This document shows, piece by piece, positions 28,142 through 35,835 of a stretch of 64,000 nucleotides of DNA. A program made the translations under genes and the position numbers. The notes beneath the pieces were generated by a model. The model saw nothing but the letters and a program-made list of their open reading frames with translations. It was not told where the DNA came from and did not search any database. Source of the stretch: Gammaproteobacteria bacterium (GTDB taxonomy: Bacteria > Pseudomonadota > Gammaproteobacteria > Pseudomonadales > Pseudohongiellaceae); assembly GCA_030828385.1 (NCBI GenBank), contig JAURCS010000001.1:1-64000 (forward strand), read 5' to 3'. How positions within the stretch are numbered: the stretch's first letter is position 1; every line of letters starts with the position of its first letter.

Positions 28142-29578
28142 CTAGTTGGCTACCTTCACCCACTGACCAGCAGCAGGTTCACCAAAGGGATAGTCACCGT
28201 TCAATAACCTCAACATGTCTTCCTGATGTTCAGGGAGACGTGTCTGTCGCGCCAGGTCTGCGTAAGTGATTTTGCCATCGGCCTGGATGTAGCTAATCTG
28301 TACCGGATTGGCAAACAGGGTTTCATTACGAGCAATTGGCCGGAAACTTCGAACCGACTCCATTAACAGCTCATCACTGATTCCTTCTCCGGCTTTTGCA
28401 GTCAATATGAAGGCGCGCGGGCCATAGTAAAGTACAGCAACGCGTTCGCTGCTTTCGGGGTTTATACCGGTAAACCCGCTTAAGCCAAATTGAGAAAGAG
28501 GCTCAGACTGCTGCAGGTTTTCTATCCCCAGATTTTCGCGAATGAACAAGCGCGGCTCCTTTGACTGCTGCAATCGCTGTGCCTCCACTTTAATCATGCT
28601 ACTACCGTCAACACTGGCACTGGTCATAGTGGTAGTTGTTTCCTGTTTCGACCAGCCTTCAGGCAGCAGCAGGGTATAGTTGAAAAGGGATTGATAATAA
28701 CGATTTCGCTGATCCCCACCAGCGGCATTTTGCGGGCTGGGGCCAACAATCAAACCCGTAATTTGCTCACGGAAAACCACTGGATCTTCCTCGCTTGCCT
28801 GCCGGTCTGATAGCTCAGCGGCCTTGCCAACAACTTCCTGAAGACGCGTATCGTTGCGTGGATGAGAAGCAAACAGTCCATGGTAGCTTACCGCTGTTCG
28901 GTTGGATGTTCGCTTGGTGAAGTCCTCATGGTTCTTGAGTACTTCAATCACCTGCACCATGGCCAGAGGATCATAGCCGGCTTTGGAAAGATATTCGGCA
29001 CCGAGACTATCTGCTTCGAGTTCCATATCGCGTCCATAGCCGCTGATTAATGCACCGCTGATGAGACTGGTAGTTTCTCGCAGATCAACCCCGGTAGCGA
29101 AGATGAGCGCGATAGAGGCCGCATTGGCTGACCGGGCAGCGGTCTGTTGGCGCACCGCATGTCGAGCTGTGACATGACCTATTTCATGACCAAGCACAGC
29201 AGCCAATTGTGCTTCGGAATTCAGGTAGGTGAGCAAGCCACGGTTCACATAAACAAAACCGCCTGGCAGGGCAAAAGCATTGATGTCAGGGCTGTCGATA
29301 ATGGTAAAGACATAATCGAGTTCTGGCCGGTGTGAAACGGCGGCCATTTTTTGCCCGACCTTTTCCACGTAAGCCTGTAGTTCCAGTTCTTGATAAATGG
29401 GGTTTTGCTGGAGCATCTCCGCGTGCAGCTCCCGCCCTTTTTCAAGTTCGGCAGATTCGCTCATTAGCACAAAATTAGCGCCGCCTGTGGGATTACCTGC
29501 ACAGGCAGAGAGAACAAAAGCTATTGCTATTACCAGCACAGAGCGCAAGAGATTGCTTGATTTATATAAGCTTTCCAT
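28142..29578 (-). CDS. M48 family metalloprotease lipoprotein
   Basis: The 478-residue product has a lipoprotein signal with lipobox LSAC (Cys 26). An M48 zinc peptidase domain follows: HEIGH (131-135) with the third ligand in MELEADSLGAEYL (near 185). This layout matches BepA/LoiP-like periplasmic proteases that degrade misassembled outer membrane proteins. BepA carries C-terminal TPRs, which I do not see here; the C-terminal 200 residues are of a different, unrecognised type. It is the last gene of a long minus-strand run and starts 60 bases after the lipoprotein gene upstream, so it may belong to that transcription unit. Confidence 0.85.
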   Translation of the reverse strand: MESLYKSSNLLRSVLVIAIAFVLSACAGNPTGGANFVLMSESAELEKGRELHAEMLQQNPIYQELELQAYVEKVGQKMAAVSHRPELDYVFTIIDSPDINAFALPGGFVYVNRGLLTYLNSEAQLAAVLGHEIGHVTARHAVRQQTAARSANAASIALIFATGVDLRETTSLISGALISGYGRDMELEADSLGAEYLSKAGYDPLAMVQVIEVLKNHEDFTKRTSNRTAVSYHGLFASHPRNDTRLQEVVGKAAELSDRQASEEDPVVFREQITGLIVGPSPQNAAGGDQRNRYYQSLFNYTLLLPEGWSKQETTTTMTSASVDGSSMIKVEAQRLQQSKEPRLFIRENLGIENLQQSEPLSQFGLSGFTGINPESSERVAVLYYGPRAFILTAKAGEGISDELLMESVRSFRPIARNETLFANPVQISYIQADGKITYADLARQTRLPEHQEDMLRLLNGDYPFGEPAAGQWVKVAN

Positions 29579-29638
29579 AATTACATTCTAACGATAAAGA
29601 GCTTAATCAATGATGAACCGGTTTGCGTGCAAGCAGGA

Positions 29639-30325
29639 TCAAGTCCCATTTATAAATTGTTTTAGCTGATTACCCAGACCATTACAGGCATTGGCTTCAA
29701 CCCTTGCTATTAACGGGATTGGTATGACAACCGCCGGCATATAGGATTGCCCGTTCGCATCCGTGCTGATTGAGCCAACACTGCTTTGGCTATCCAGGTG
29801 CCAGATTTCTGCTTCAAAGTTGGAATCATCCTGCCAGGTACCAAAACCAAAACAGCCACCACCACCCGGGCCAATGGTGCAGGAGATAGAACCGGACTGT
29901 TCTGAGCGTTCTGTAATACCATCCAGCCAGACAATATATTCAATGCCAAATTCGTCGAGTCTTTCTGCGGCGACATCCATGGACATCAGCTGTTCCAGAT
30001 GACCGGTACGCATGGGTGCAGTGCGCGGCTCAAAAAATGGAAACATGGCATCGAGGAATTCCTGTTCATCAACAACAGTAATTGAATTGTCACCGCGAGA
30101 GACCACATCAGCAACACAGCCGACAAAACTTTGTTCGGTTTCATAATTATTATTTTGACGCCTGCCAAGAATAACAATGGTTTCATCGGCATTGTTAATC
30201 GAAGTAGAGCTTTGCCGGAATTCATCAATTTCAGTTGTGGTGCAACTACAAAGAAAAAGCAGGAACGGTAAGACAAAAGCCGTTACAGGAAATGTGCTGG
30301 GGTTGAACAATGTAAGCTGTCTCAT
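29639..30325 (-). CDS. Lipoprotein of unknown function
   Basis: Starting at ATG 30325 it encodes 228 residues with a signal peptide ending in the lipobox LCSC (Cys 28). The mature protein has an alpha/beta pattern (IVILGRRQNNN, ITVVDEQEFLDAMFPFF, IEYIVWLDGITERS) and a Gly-rich turn (GPGGGGCFGFGTW). That pattern recalls proteins that measure or bind nucleotides or sugars, but I cannot assign a family. It lies downstream of a second lipoprotein gene (94-base gap) at the end of the VWA/ExbB-like cluster. Confidence 0.6.
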   Translation of the reverse strand: MRQLTLFNPSTFPVTAFVLPFLLFLCSCTTTEIDEFRQSSTSINNADETIVILGRRQNNNYETEQSFVGCVADVVSRGDNSITVVDEQEFLDAMFPFFEPRTAPMRTGHLEQLMSMDVAAERLDEFGIEYIVWLDGITERSEQSGSISCTIGPGGGGCFGFGTWQDDSNFEAEIWHLDSQSSVGSISTDANGQSYMPAVVIPIPLIARVEANACNGLGNQLKQFINGT

Positions 30326-30419
30326 CTTGGAGTCTCTGGATATGGTTTTACCCATCAATTACTTTATTGTGTTCACAATTTATATTCAATTTAATACCAA
30401 TCAATCTATGTTTCTATCT

Positions 30420-31100
30420 TTACTCTTGCATAACATTTTGAGAACGAAGCCACTCATTAATTTCAGGAATATTACTGAAACCCAGGGTAAAACTTGCCGC
30501 CAGGTCTCGCAGGGCTACATTAGCAGCATCGTTTATTCCCGCGTCCACCGATTGAAATGTTTCCTCGGGTGATTTGCCATATGCCGTCATCACCCAGTCA
30601 GCAATATAGTCGCCATTGGACTGGGCCAGCCTCATATTATATTTGACCCAGATTTCGTAAACATTGAGACGGGTTTTCTGGGGCAGGCCAACCTGGAATT
30701 CCTCGATGGCGGGAACAAACACCGCATCAATGTCACTCATACTCGAGGCGCTTTCCAGGCTGTCCAGCTGCACTACCTGTTCAAATACAGCCGGCAGCAT
30801 GGTATTAAAAAGTTCAAGCTGTGAAGCTCCGGAATTAATGATGTACTGGTCATCACCGGTATTATCATTTATCTCAATGAAGCTGTGATTGATGAAGGCT
30901 TCATCGTAGTAAACGCCTACAGTGAGTGGCAGCTTTTGCACTAATGGCGCAGGGAAGCTGCCCTCAATATTGATGGTTGTCGCTGAACAGGCTGTCAGCA
31001 ACACTATTATGCTCGCCAGGCTGTACTTGATAGCAGTCAGCTTTCCAATTTTTGGAACCTTGGACACTTTTCCTGTTATTAATTGAATCATTTTCATCAT
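30420..31100 (-). CDS. Lipoprotein of unknown function
   Basis: The 226-residue product has a signal peptide with lipobox LTAC (Cys 38). The mature part starts with a strand region PLTVGVYYDEAFINHSF and includes YEIWVKYNMRLAQSNGDYIADW. This is an alpha/beta layout reminiscent of small envelope lipoproteins that bind partners through a periplasmic sheet, but the family is not recognised. It is 98 bases downstream of the shorter VWA gene on the same strand and is probably part of the same unit. Confidence 0.6.
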   Translation of the reverse strand: MMKMIQLITGKVSKVPKIGKLTAIKYSLASIIVLLTACSATTINIEGSFPAPLVQKLPLTVGVYYDEAFINHSFIEINDNTGDDQYIINSGASQLELFNTMLPAVFEQVVQLDSLESASSMSDIDAVFVPAIEEFQVGLPQKTRLNVYEIWVKYNMRLAQSNGDYIADWVMTAYGKSPEETFQSVDAGINDAANVALRDLAASFTLGFSNIPEINEWLRSQNVMQE

Positions 31101-31198
31101 ATGCTACTGCCCGCGGGTATCGAGGGGTTTGGCCCGGGGGCTACATAGTTTACTCCAGTTTCTGTTTACATCAATATGCCGTGTTCATTGATGATTTC

Positions 31199-32200
31199 CT
31201 AGTAAAAATCATTAAGGCCAACAAAAGTACCGCCGTTTTTGCGCGCCAATTCACGCATCAGGGTAGCAAAACGTATGCCGGTAGACTGGTAACGGTCCGG
31301 CTGTGAAAAATATACGGGAAAGCCAATGCCATGGATTCTTACCAGGCGATTTCCTTCGCTGTCCTCCACGTTGATTCGATCTACGGTCTCGATCACATTT
31401 CGGATTGAGCCGCTACCGGGTGGAAATTCATCACCAAGGACGTAAAGGCTGATTTTTTTGCCCGGGTCATAGAAGTTACGAATTGCCGTGGTTATTCCTT
31501 CAACCGGGCTGGAATTACTAAAAGGATTCCAGGTGCGCAGGCGCTGCAGAATAGCTTGCCGGCGCGCCGGAGTATCCGGAATCCAGTCACCACGAAAGCT
31601 GGAAAACAGGTATTCTCCCATATCATTCATTACCTGGATGCCTTTCACTTCCGGGTAGATATCCAGGGTGTCTACCATCACTTCCAGCATGCGCGACCAG
31701 CTGTAGTTGAACATACTGCCGGAAGTGTCGATAAGAAAGATAATGTATTCACTATCTACAGGGACTCCACCCACCGATTCGTTGAGCTGGAGCTGGTCCA
31801 TATTATTTTGCAGACGTCGCATTTCATCCGTAAGTTGCTGGCGCGCCTGTGCCATTTGCCCTTGCAGGATATCGTCCTCGGTGGATTGCTGGCTGGTCGT
31901 ATTGAACTCTCCATTCAGGATGGATAACTCCCGGCGCAGGCGGGCAATCCTGTCGTCATATTGGGAGATTTGTTCATGCTTGGCATTAAGTTCACGGTTG
32001 AGAATATTGGTTTCTCCGCGAATCTCGAATAGCTGACGTTGCAATTCAAGTACACTGCCTTCAACTGGTGTATCTGATATTTCAAGCGTTGTGGGGGTAG
32101 ATGACTTGGTAATCATGATCAGTAGAATGATCGCACCAAAGCCACAAGACATGACATCCAGGAAGGAGACATTAAATGTTTCTGAAGTTCGTCTTGCCAC
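31199..32200 (-). CDS. VWA protein with ExbD/TolR-like membrane helix (333 aa)
   Basis: The first residues MARRTSETFNVSFLDVMSCG lead into a single transmembrane helix (about 13-31) whose pattern xxSFLDVM, with Asp 15, resembles the proton-channel helix of ExbD/TolR (xxxxIDVML). A coiled coil follows (about 50-140). A von Willebrand factor A domain with the MIDAS motif DTSGS (158-162) forms the C-terminal half. Topology would put the VWA domain in the periplasm. It is the shorter of two adjacent paralogues sharing the identical SFLDVMSCGFGA block. The ExbD-like role is my inference from motif and context. Confidence 0.8.
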   Translation of the reverse strand: MARRTSETFNVSFLDVMSCGFGAIILLIMITKSSTPTTLEISDTPVEGSVLELQRQLFEIRGETNILNRELNAKHEQISQYDDRIARLRRELSILNGEFNTTSQQSTEDDILQGQMAQARQQLTDEMRRLQNNMDQLQLNESVGGVPVDSEYIIFLIDTSGSMFNYSWSRMLEVMVDTLDIYPEVKGIQVMNDMGEYLFSSFRGDWIPDTPARRQAILQRLRTWNPFSNSSPVEGITTAIRNFYDPGKKISLYVLGDEFPPGSGSIRNVIETVDRINVEDSEGNRLVRIHGIGFPVYFSQPDRYQSTGIRFATLMRELARKNGGTFVGLNDFY

Positions 32201-32290
32201 AATTAATCCTGGCTACCCTTGTTTGCCTTGCTTGTATTTACCTGACTAAAGTTCATTTATGCTCTTATTCATATATTCAATGCGTTACTT

Positions 32291-33418
32291 TTATGGCCAG
32301 TCACTGGAAGGGCTTAAAAAAGAGCCGCCTGTTGAAACCGCAAGTTTCCAGTAAAGTGATGCGGCCATGGGATCACCTTCCAGAGGTGCCAGTACTATAT
32401 TGACCGGAATTCCGGGGGGTAATTTCCCCACGGCACTACGAAAAAGCTCTTCTCGCTCCCTGCCCGATACCGTGTTCTGGTTGCCATCAGGTCGGCGACT
32501 AAAAAGTCCACCTTCCCTGCTACCCAGTGTCGGCAGACCATCGGTAATCAGATAAATATTGTCAGGTAATGGATTCATGGCGGCAACAGCCTGAAATACG
32601 TTTTCCAGGTTAGTCCCGTTCTCAGGAATAATTTGATTAATTCTTGAAACAGCATCTGAAAGCTGGGCTTCATCAGCCACTTCCAACCAGTTGCCGTTAG
32701 TGCCGGGTATTAAGGGCTGAACTTGTTCATTAAAAGTATAAATTTGATACTGGCTGGGTGGTGGTAGCTGGGTAGTAAGCCAGTCAACGACCTTGCGCAC
32801 GCCAACCCATTTGTCTGAAGCAATCCTTGTTTCAACTGACATATTACGACGTCGAATAATATTAACAATGGTGTTATCCAGCATACTGGCGGATGTGTCT
32901 ACCAACACCAGAATGCGACTGCCGCCCAGAATCAGGCCGGTGAGATATTGGCGGTTACCATCACCCACATAAGGCCTGATAAAATTTCCGCTGAAAGAAT
33001 CCTGTGCTGCCCTCAGTCTTTCTAGTTCTTCCTCGAGGGTCTGGATATCAGACTTTAATTTTTCAACACTTTCCTTTTTAGCCAGTGTGGTGTTTTCAAG
33101 TTGAGCCAGTTCTTCAAGAAAGGTATCAATTTCCTCCTGGATTGAACGTGCCAGCCCCTGAGCCTCCACCATTTGAAAATCTACTTCTGAAATAGTATTA
33201 CGTACCCTGACCAGATTTTCCTGACCTTCGTTAATTTCTTCATTAAGCAGATTGATCTCGGCGGCAAGATCTGGATTATTTGCATCATTCTGCACCGTGG
33301 ACGAGTGATCCAGAATAAGAAAAATAAGTACTACTGCGCCAAAGCCACAGGACATGACATCCAGAAAAGACAGGCTGATAGGATTGAATTCACGTTTTGC
33401 GGCTCTGTCCTGTGCCAT
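32291..33418 (-). CDS. VWA protein with ExbD/TolR-like membrane helix (375 aa)
   Basis: The 375-residue paralogue of the neighbouring VWA protein has the same N-terminal membrane motif (LSFLDVMSCGFGAVVL, Asp 20, helix about 17-36). A Glu-rich coiled coil (about 50-140) and a VWA domain starting near residue 165 follow, with MIDAS DTSAS (174-178) and a later metal-binding Thr/Asp region (EGTNLENVF type, YLITDGLP). It begins 3 bases after the Hsp70/FHA-like gene, so the two are almost certainly co-translated. VWA domains bind partner proteins through a divalent metal; the partner is unknown. Confidence 0.8.
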   Translation of the reverse strand: MAQDRAAKREFNPISLSFLDVMSCGFGAVVLIFLILDHSSTVQNDANNPDLAAEINLLNEEINEGQENLVRVRNTISEVDFQMVEAQGLARSIQEEIDTFLEELAQLENTTLAKKESVEKLKSDIQTLEEELERLRAAQDSFSGNFIRPYVGDGNRQYLTGLILGGSRILVLVDTSASMLDNTIVNIIRRRNMSVETRIASDKWVGVRKVVDWLTTQLPPPSQYQIYTFNEQVQPLIPGTNGNWLEVADEAQLSDAVSRINQIIPENGTNLENVFQAVAAMNPLPDNIYLITDGLPTLGSREGGLFSRRPDGNQNTVSGREREELFRSAVGKLPPGIPVNIVLAPLEGDPMAASLYWKLAVSTGGSFLSPSSDWP

Positions 33419-33421
33419 GGC

Positions 33422-34735
33422 TTATTCGACCTGAATGAGCTGGAGCGGCGTGCTTGCGCCAGGTAAATTAATGACATCGCCGAGCTTGAGAGCTGAAGAT
33501 GAAGCAGCGCTGGAGCCGTTAATTTGTATAGCGCCTGAACCACTATTTTCGAGCTGCACAGACTCTTTGGTAACGGAAAATGTGAGAACTCCATTTTCAC
33601 CTGCTTCCAGGTAAATGGCGTTATTATTTTCTTCATCGCTGTTCGGTCCGTATTGAATAGATACAGGGAGTGAATAGGCGCGATGATTAACCAGGATATG
33701 AGAAGGCCGAGTATCGGATTGTTCTTTTTTCGCTCGAGTACGTTGCTGTTTGCTCTGGGGCAGGCTTGCGGTAAAACTCAATGAGCCAGCATCTCCCTTG
33801 ATATGATCAAGGTGAGTCAGGCAGTTTTCAATTAGCATGGCTTCCCTGACCGCAGTAATATTTTTTAGATACAGGGACACGCCGGGCAAGCTGGCATCAG
33901 ACTCCGGTAAATGCAGGTCATAATTATTTCCGGCAATGGCTTCCAGCTCGGAATTAATGCGAGCAAATATATTCCGTACTCTTTGTTCAAAATGGCCGCG
34001 GTTAATTTTTGCCTGGTAAACAGAGCCCTTGTTGTTAATTTCCATCAGAATTTCATTATCTTGCAGTGAGCGTCCCAGCCAGTCTTCAAGCTGGTTATAT
34101 ACATACTGCTCGGTTTCTGCATTATGATGAGGGTCAAAGCGGCTTTGCTTAATAAATTCATCGGTCACCATGTTGACCCAGCTATCATGGAGTGCAATCA
34201 GGCCTGTGCCTGGAATCTGAATCACTTTGTCCCGTGTAGGTTTGTTGTCCTGTAAGGAGAAGGTGGTCAGCACAGTCTGATGTAACTGGATATCGAGATA
34301 AACAGTCATAGCCGGATTATCGGTATTGCCCGCCATTAACAGTGGCATATCTAGAAGGCCGACGGCATCGAATTCGCAGGATTGAACCAGGCCAAGCAAG
34401 ATGGATAGCTGATTGCGGTTGTAGTTACTGGGAACCGCAAAAATAACTTCATCTTTCAGGTCATGCTGGCGCGCTATATCATTCAAGTGGGCAAACGCCA
34501 GGTCTGCCTGATGACGAAAGTGATTGTTGCTGTTTACCAGGGGATCAAGGCTTAGTTGAGACCAGAACTGGGAAAACGTATGGCGCGGATGAAGCCGGGC
34601 AGTTTTTCGGGCATCTTCACCGAACACCGGATTTTTGTTAGCAATATTGGCAAAGCCGGGACTCTGGATAAGAATTTCATCCTCGTTACGCAGGCAGATA
34701 TTGCGGTCATTCAGCTCAATGATGTGCACACTCAC
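33422..34735 (-). CDS. Hsp70/actin-fold protein with FHA-like C-terminus
   Basis: The 437-residue cytoplasmic protein has no membrane segment. The N-terminal 310 residues have actin/Hsp70-type elements: the DEVIFAVPSNYNRNQLSILLG strand-helix followed by LLDMPLLMA (compare Hsp70 ITVPAYFND...NEPTAAAL), and a second strand TVYLDIQLHQTVLTTF in the position of the phosphate-2 loop, though without a clear DxG. The last 90 residues are beta-rich with an INGSS...LKLGDVINLPG pattern like a degenerate FHA domain. The GTG start at 34735 overlaps the stop of the ExbB-like gene by 4 bases, indicating translational coupling. Domain calls are by pattern, without a database search. Confidence 0.6.
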   Translation of the reverse strand: MSVHIIELNDRNICLRNEDEILIQSPGFANIANKNPVFGEDARKTARLHPRHTFSQFWSQLSLDPLVNSNNHFRHQADLAFAHLNDIARQHDLKDEVIFAVPSNYNRNQLSILLGLVQSCEFDAVGLLDMPLLMAGNTDNPAMTVYLDIQLHQTVLTTFSLQDNKPTRDKVIQIPGTGLIALHDSWVNMVTDEFIKQSRFDPHHNAETEQYVYNQLEDWLGRSLQDNEILMEINNKGSVYQAKINRGHFEQRVRNIFARINSELEAIAGNNYDLHLPESDASLPGVSLYLKNITAVREAMLIENCLTHLDHIKGDAGSLSFTASLPQSKQQRTRAKKEQSDTRPSHILVNHRAYSLPVSIQYGPNSDEENNNAIYLEAGENGVLTFSVTKESVQLENSGSGAIQINGSSAASSSALKLGDVINLPGASTPLQLIQVE

Positions 34736-35550
34736 GCCTGTTCATCCTTTGCCGGAACCTGAAGATGTCTGATCAGATAATCATCACAATAATTCTGTGT
34801 GTCCAATACCAGACGATCCTGCATCAGCTGCAACTGGTACAGCAAAAACATAATAAGAATACTTACCACCAGAGCGATAAAGGTGGAGTTAAAGGCGACA
34901 CCCAGGCTGGCGGTAACACCGGCGATATCGCCGCTTGCTGCCTTGTGCGCCTGACCAAGTGCTTCACCGATACCGCGCACAGTACCCAGGAAGCCGATGG
35001 AAGGAATAGCCCAGGCGATATAGCGCACGATGGTCAGTTCGCTTTCCAGCCGGTCTGCTTCCGAGTTACAGGTATCTTTGATGACAGAAGCAACATCGGG
35101 AATATTTCGGGTAGAGCCAAAGCGTTGCAACGCCGCCAGAAGAGCGCGTGGCAAAAGGTATTGTCTTTCTTCTACGGGGAGTGCCTGCACCGGCCGCGCA
35201 TAATCACGCGCGTCTTCCGGTAAGATACTCATTCCCTCTGACAGATTGAGCAGTGAACGATTAAGTAATTCGTTTTCTTTCCTGTTGCGGTAAATCTTCA
35301 GACCGATTATGGACATGGCCCAGAGCATCAGGATGATACAGGTCTCCTGCTCGAAGTCTTTCATCACCACATATAATGAACGCTCGGAAACAAAATCCGG
35401 GTCTGCAGCCTGCATTATGGCTTGCTGCTCCATTTGCAAATCCGCATTGGGCCGAATAACTGCTACATAAACTGCATGGACTAAGATCACGGCAATGATC
35501 AATGCAAAGACCTGGTAGAGAAAATCGGAAATAATGCCCTGCTGTTTCAT
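34732..35550 (-). CDS. MotA/TolQ/ExbB family channel subunit
   Basis: The 272 residues have four membrane helices: about 11-31, 70-85, 174-193 and 211-240. The last two with the connecting IPSIGFLGTVRGIGEAL (182-198) and GVTASLGVAFNSTFIAL (211-227) are the conserved MotA/TolQ/ExbB core. The Thr in FLGT occupies the place of the channel Thr. The family forms pentamers around a dimer of Asp-bearing helices (ExbD, TolR, MotB, ZorB). Here the only Asp-bearing single-helix proteins nearby are the two VWA proteins downstream, so I infer they are its partners. Confidence 0.85.
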   Translation of the reverse strand: MKQQGIISDFLYQVFALIIAVILVHAVYVAVIRPNADLQMEQQAIMQAADPDFVSERSLYVVMKDFEQETCIILMLWAMSIIGLKIYRNRKENELLNRSLLNLSEGMSILPEDARDYARPVQALPVEERQYLLPRALLAALQRFGSTRNIPDVASVIKDTCNSEADRLESELTIVRYIAWAIPSIGFLGTVRGIGEALGQAHKAASGDIAGVTASLGVAFNSTFIALVVSILIMFLLYQLQLMQDRLVLDTQNYCDDYLIRHLQVPAKDEQA

Positions 35551-35577
35551 AAAAATGCCTTGTTCAGTTTTCTGTAT

Positions 35578-35829
35578 TTAAATGTCTATAGGAAAGGCGA
35601 CAGGTAAGTCTTCTGTAATTTGTTCACTGGGTACAAAATTTTCATCTATCGCGTCTAAAGTAATTTCACCATCGGGCTCAGTTATATTTTCTTCCAGTGG
35701 TCGACCAGGGTCTTCACTTGCCACTTCAGTTTGCTGTTCTTCATCTGGGGCAGCCACATCATTTTCAGCCGCATTAACACTCAGGCTGGAAAAAACCACA
35801 AGAGCCATCAATTTTTGGTAGAGGGTCAT
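35578..35829 (-). CDS. Small acidic exported protein, unknown
   Basis: The 83-residue product has a Sec-type signal (MTLYQKLMALVVFSSLSVNA, cleavage near residue 20). The mature peptide of about 60 residues is very rich in Glu and Asp (ENDVAAPDEEQQTEVASEDP...) and is predicted disordered, with a hydrophobic tail ending VAFPIDI. It has no cysteine. It lies 6 bases after the PEGA protein gene and 27 bases before the channel gene, so it is embedded in the cluster. Confidence 0.55.
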   Translation of the reverse strand: MTLYQKLMALVVFSSLSVNAAENDVAAPDEEQQTEVASEDPGRPLEENITEPDGEITLDAIDENFVPSEQITEDLPVAFPIDI

Positions 35830-35835
35830 AGCTGA

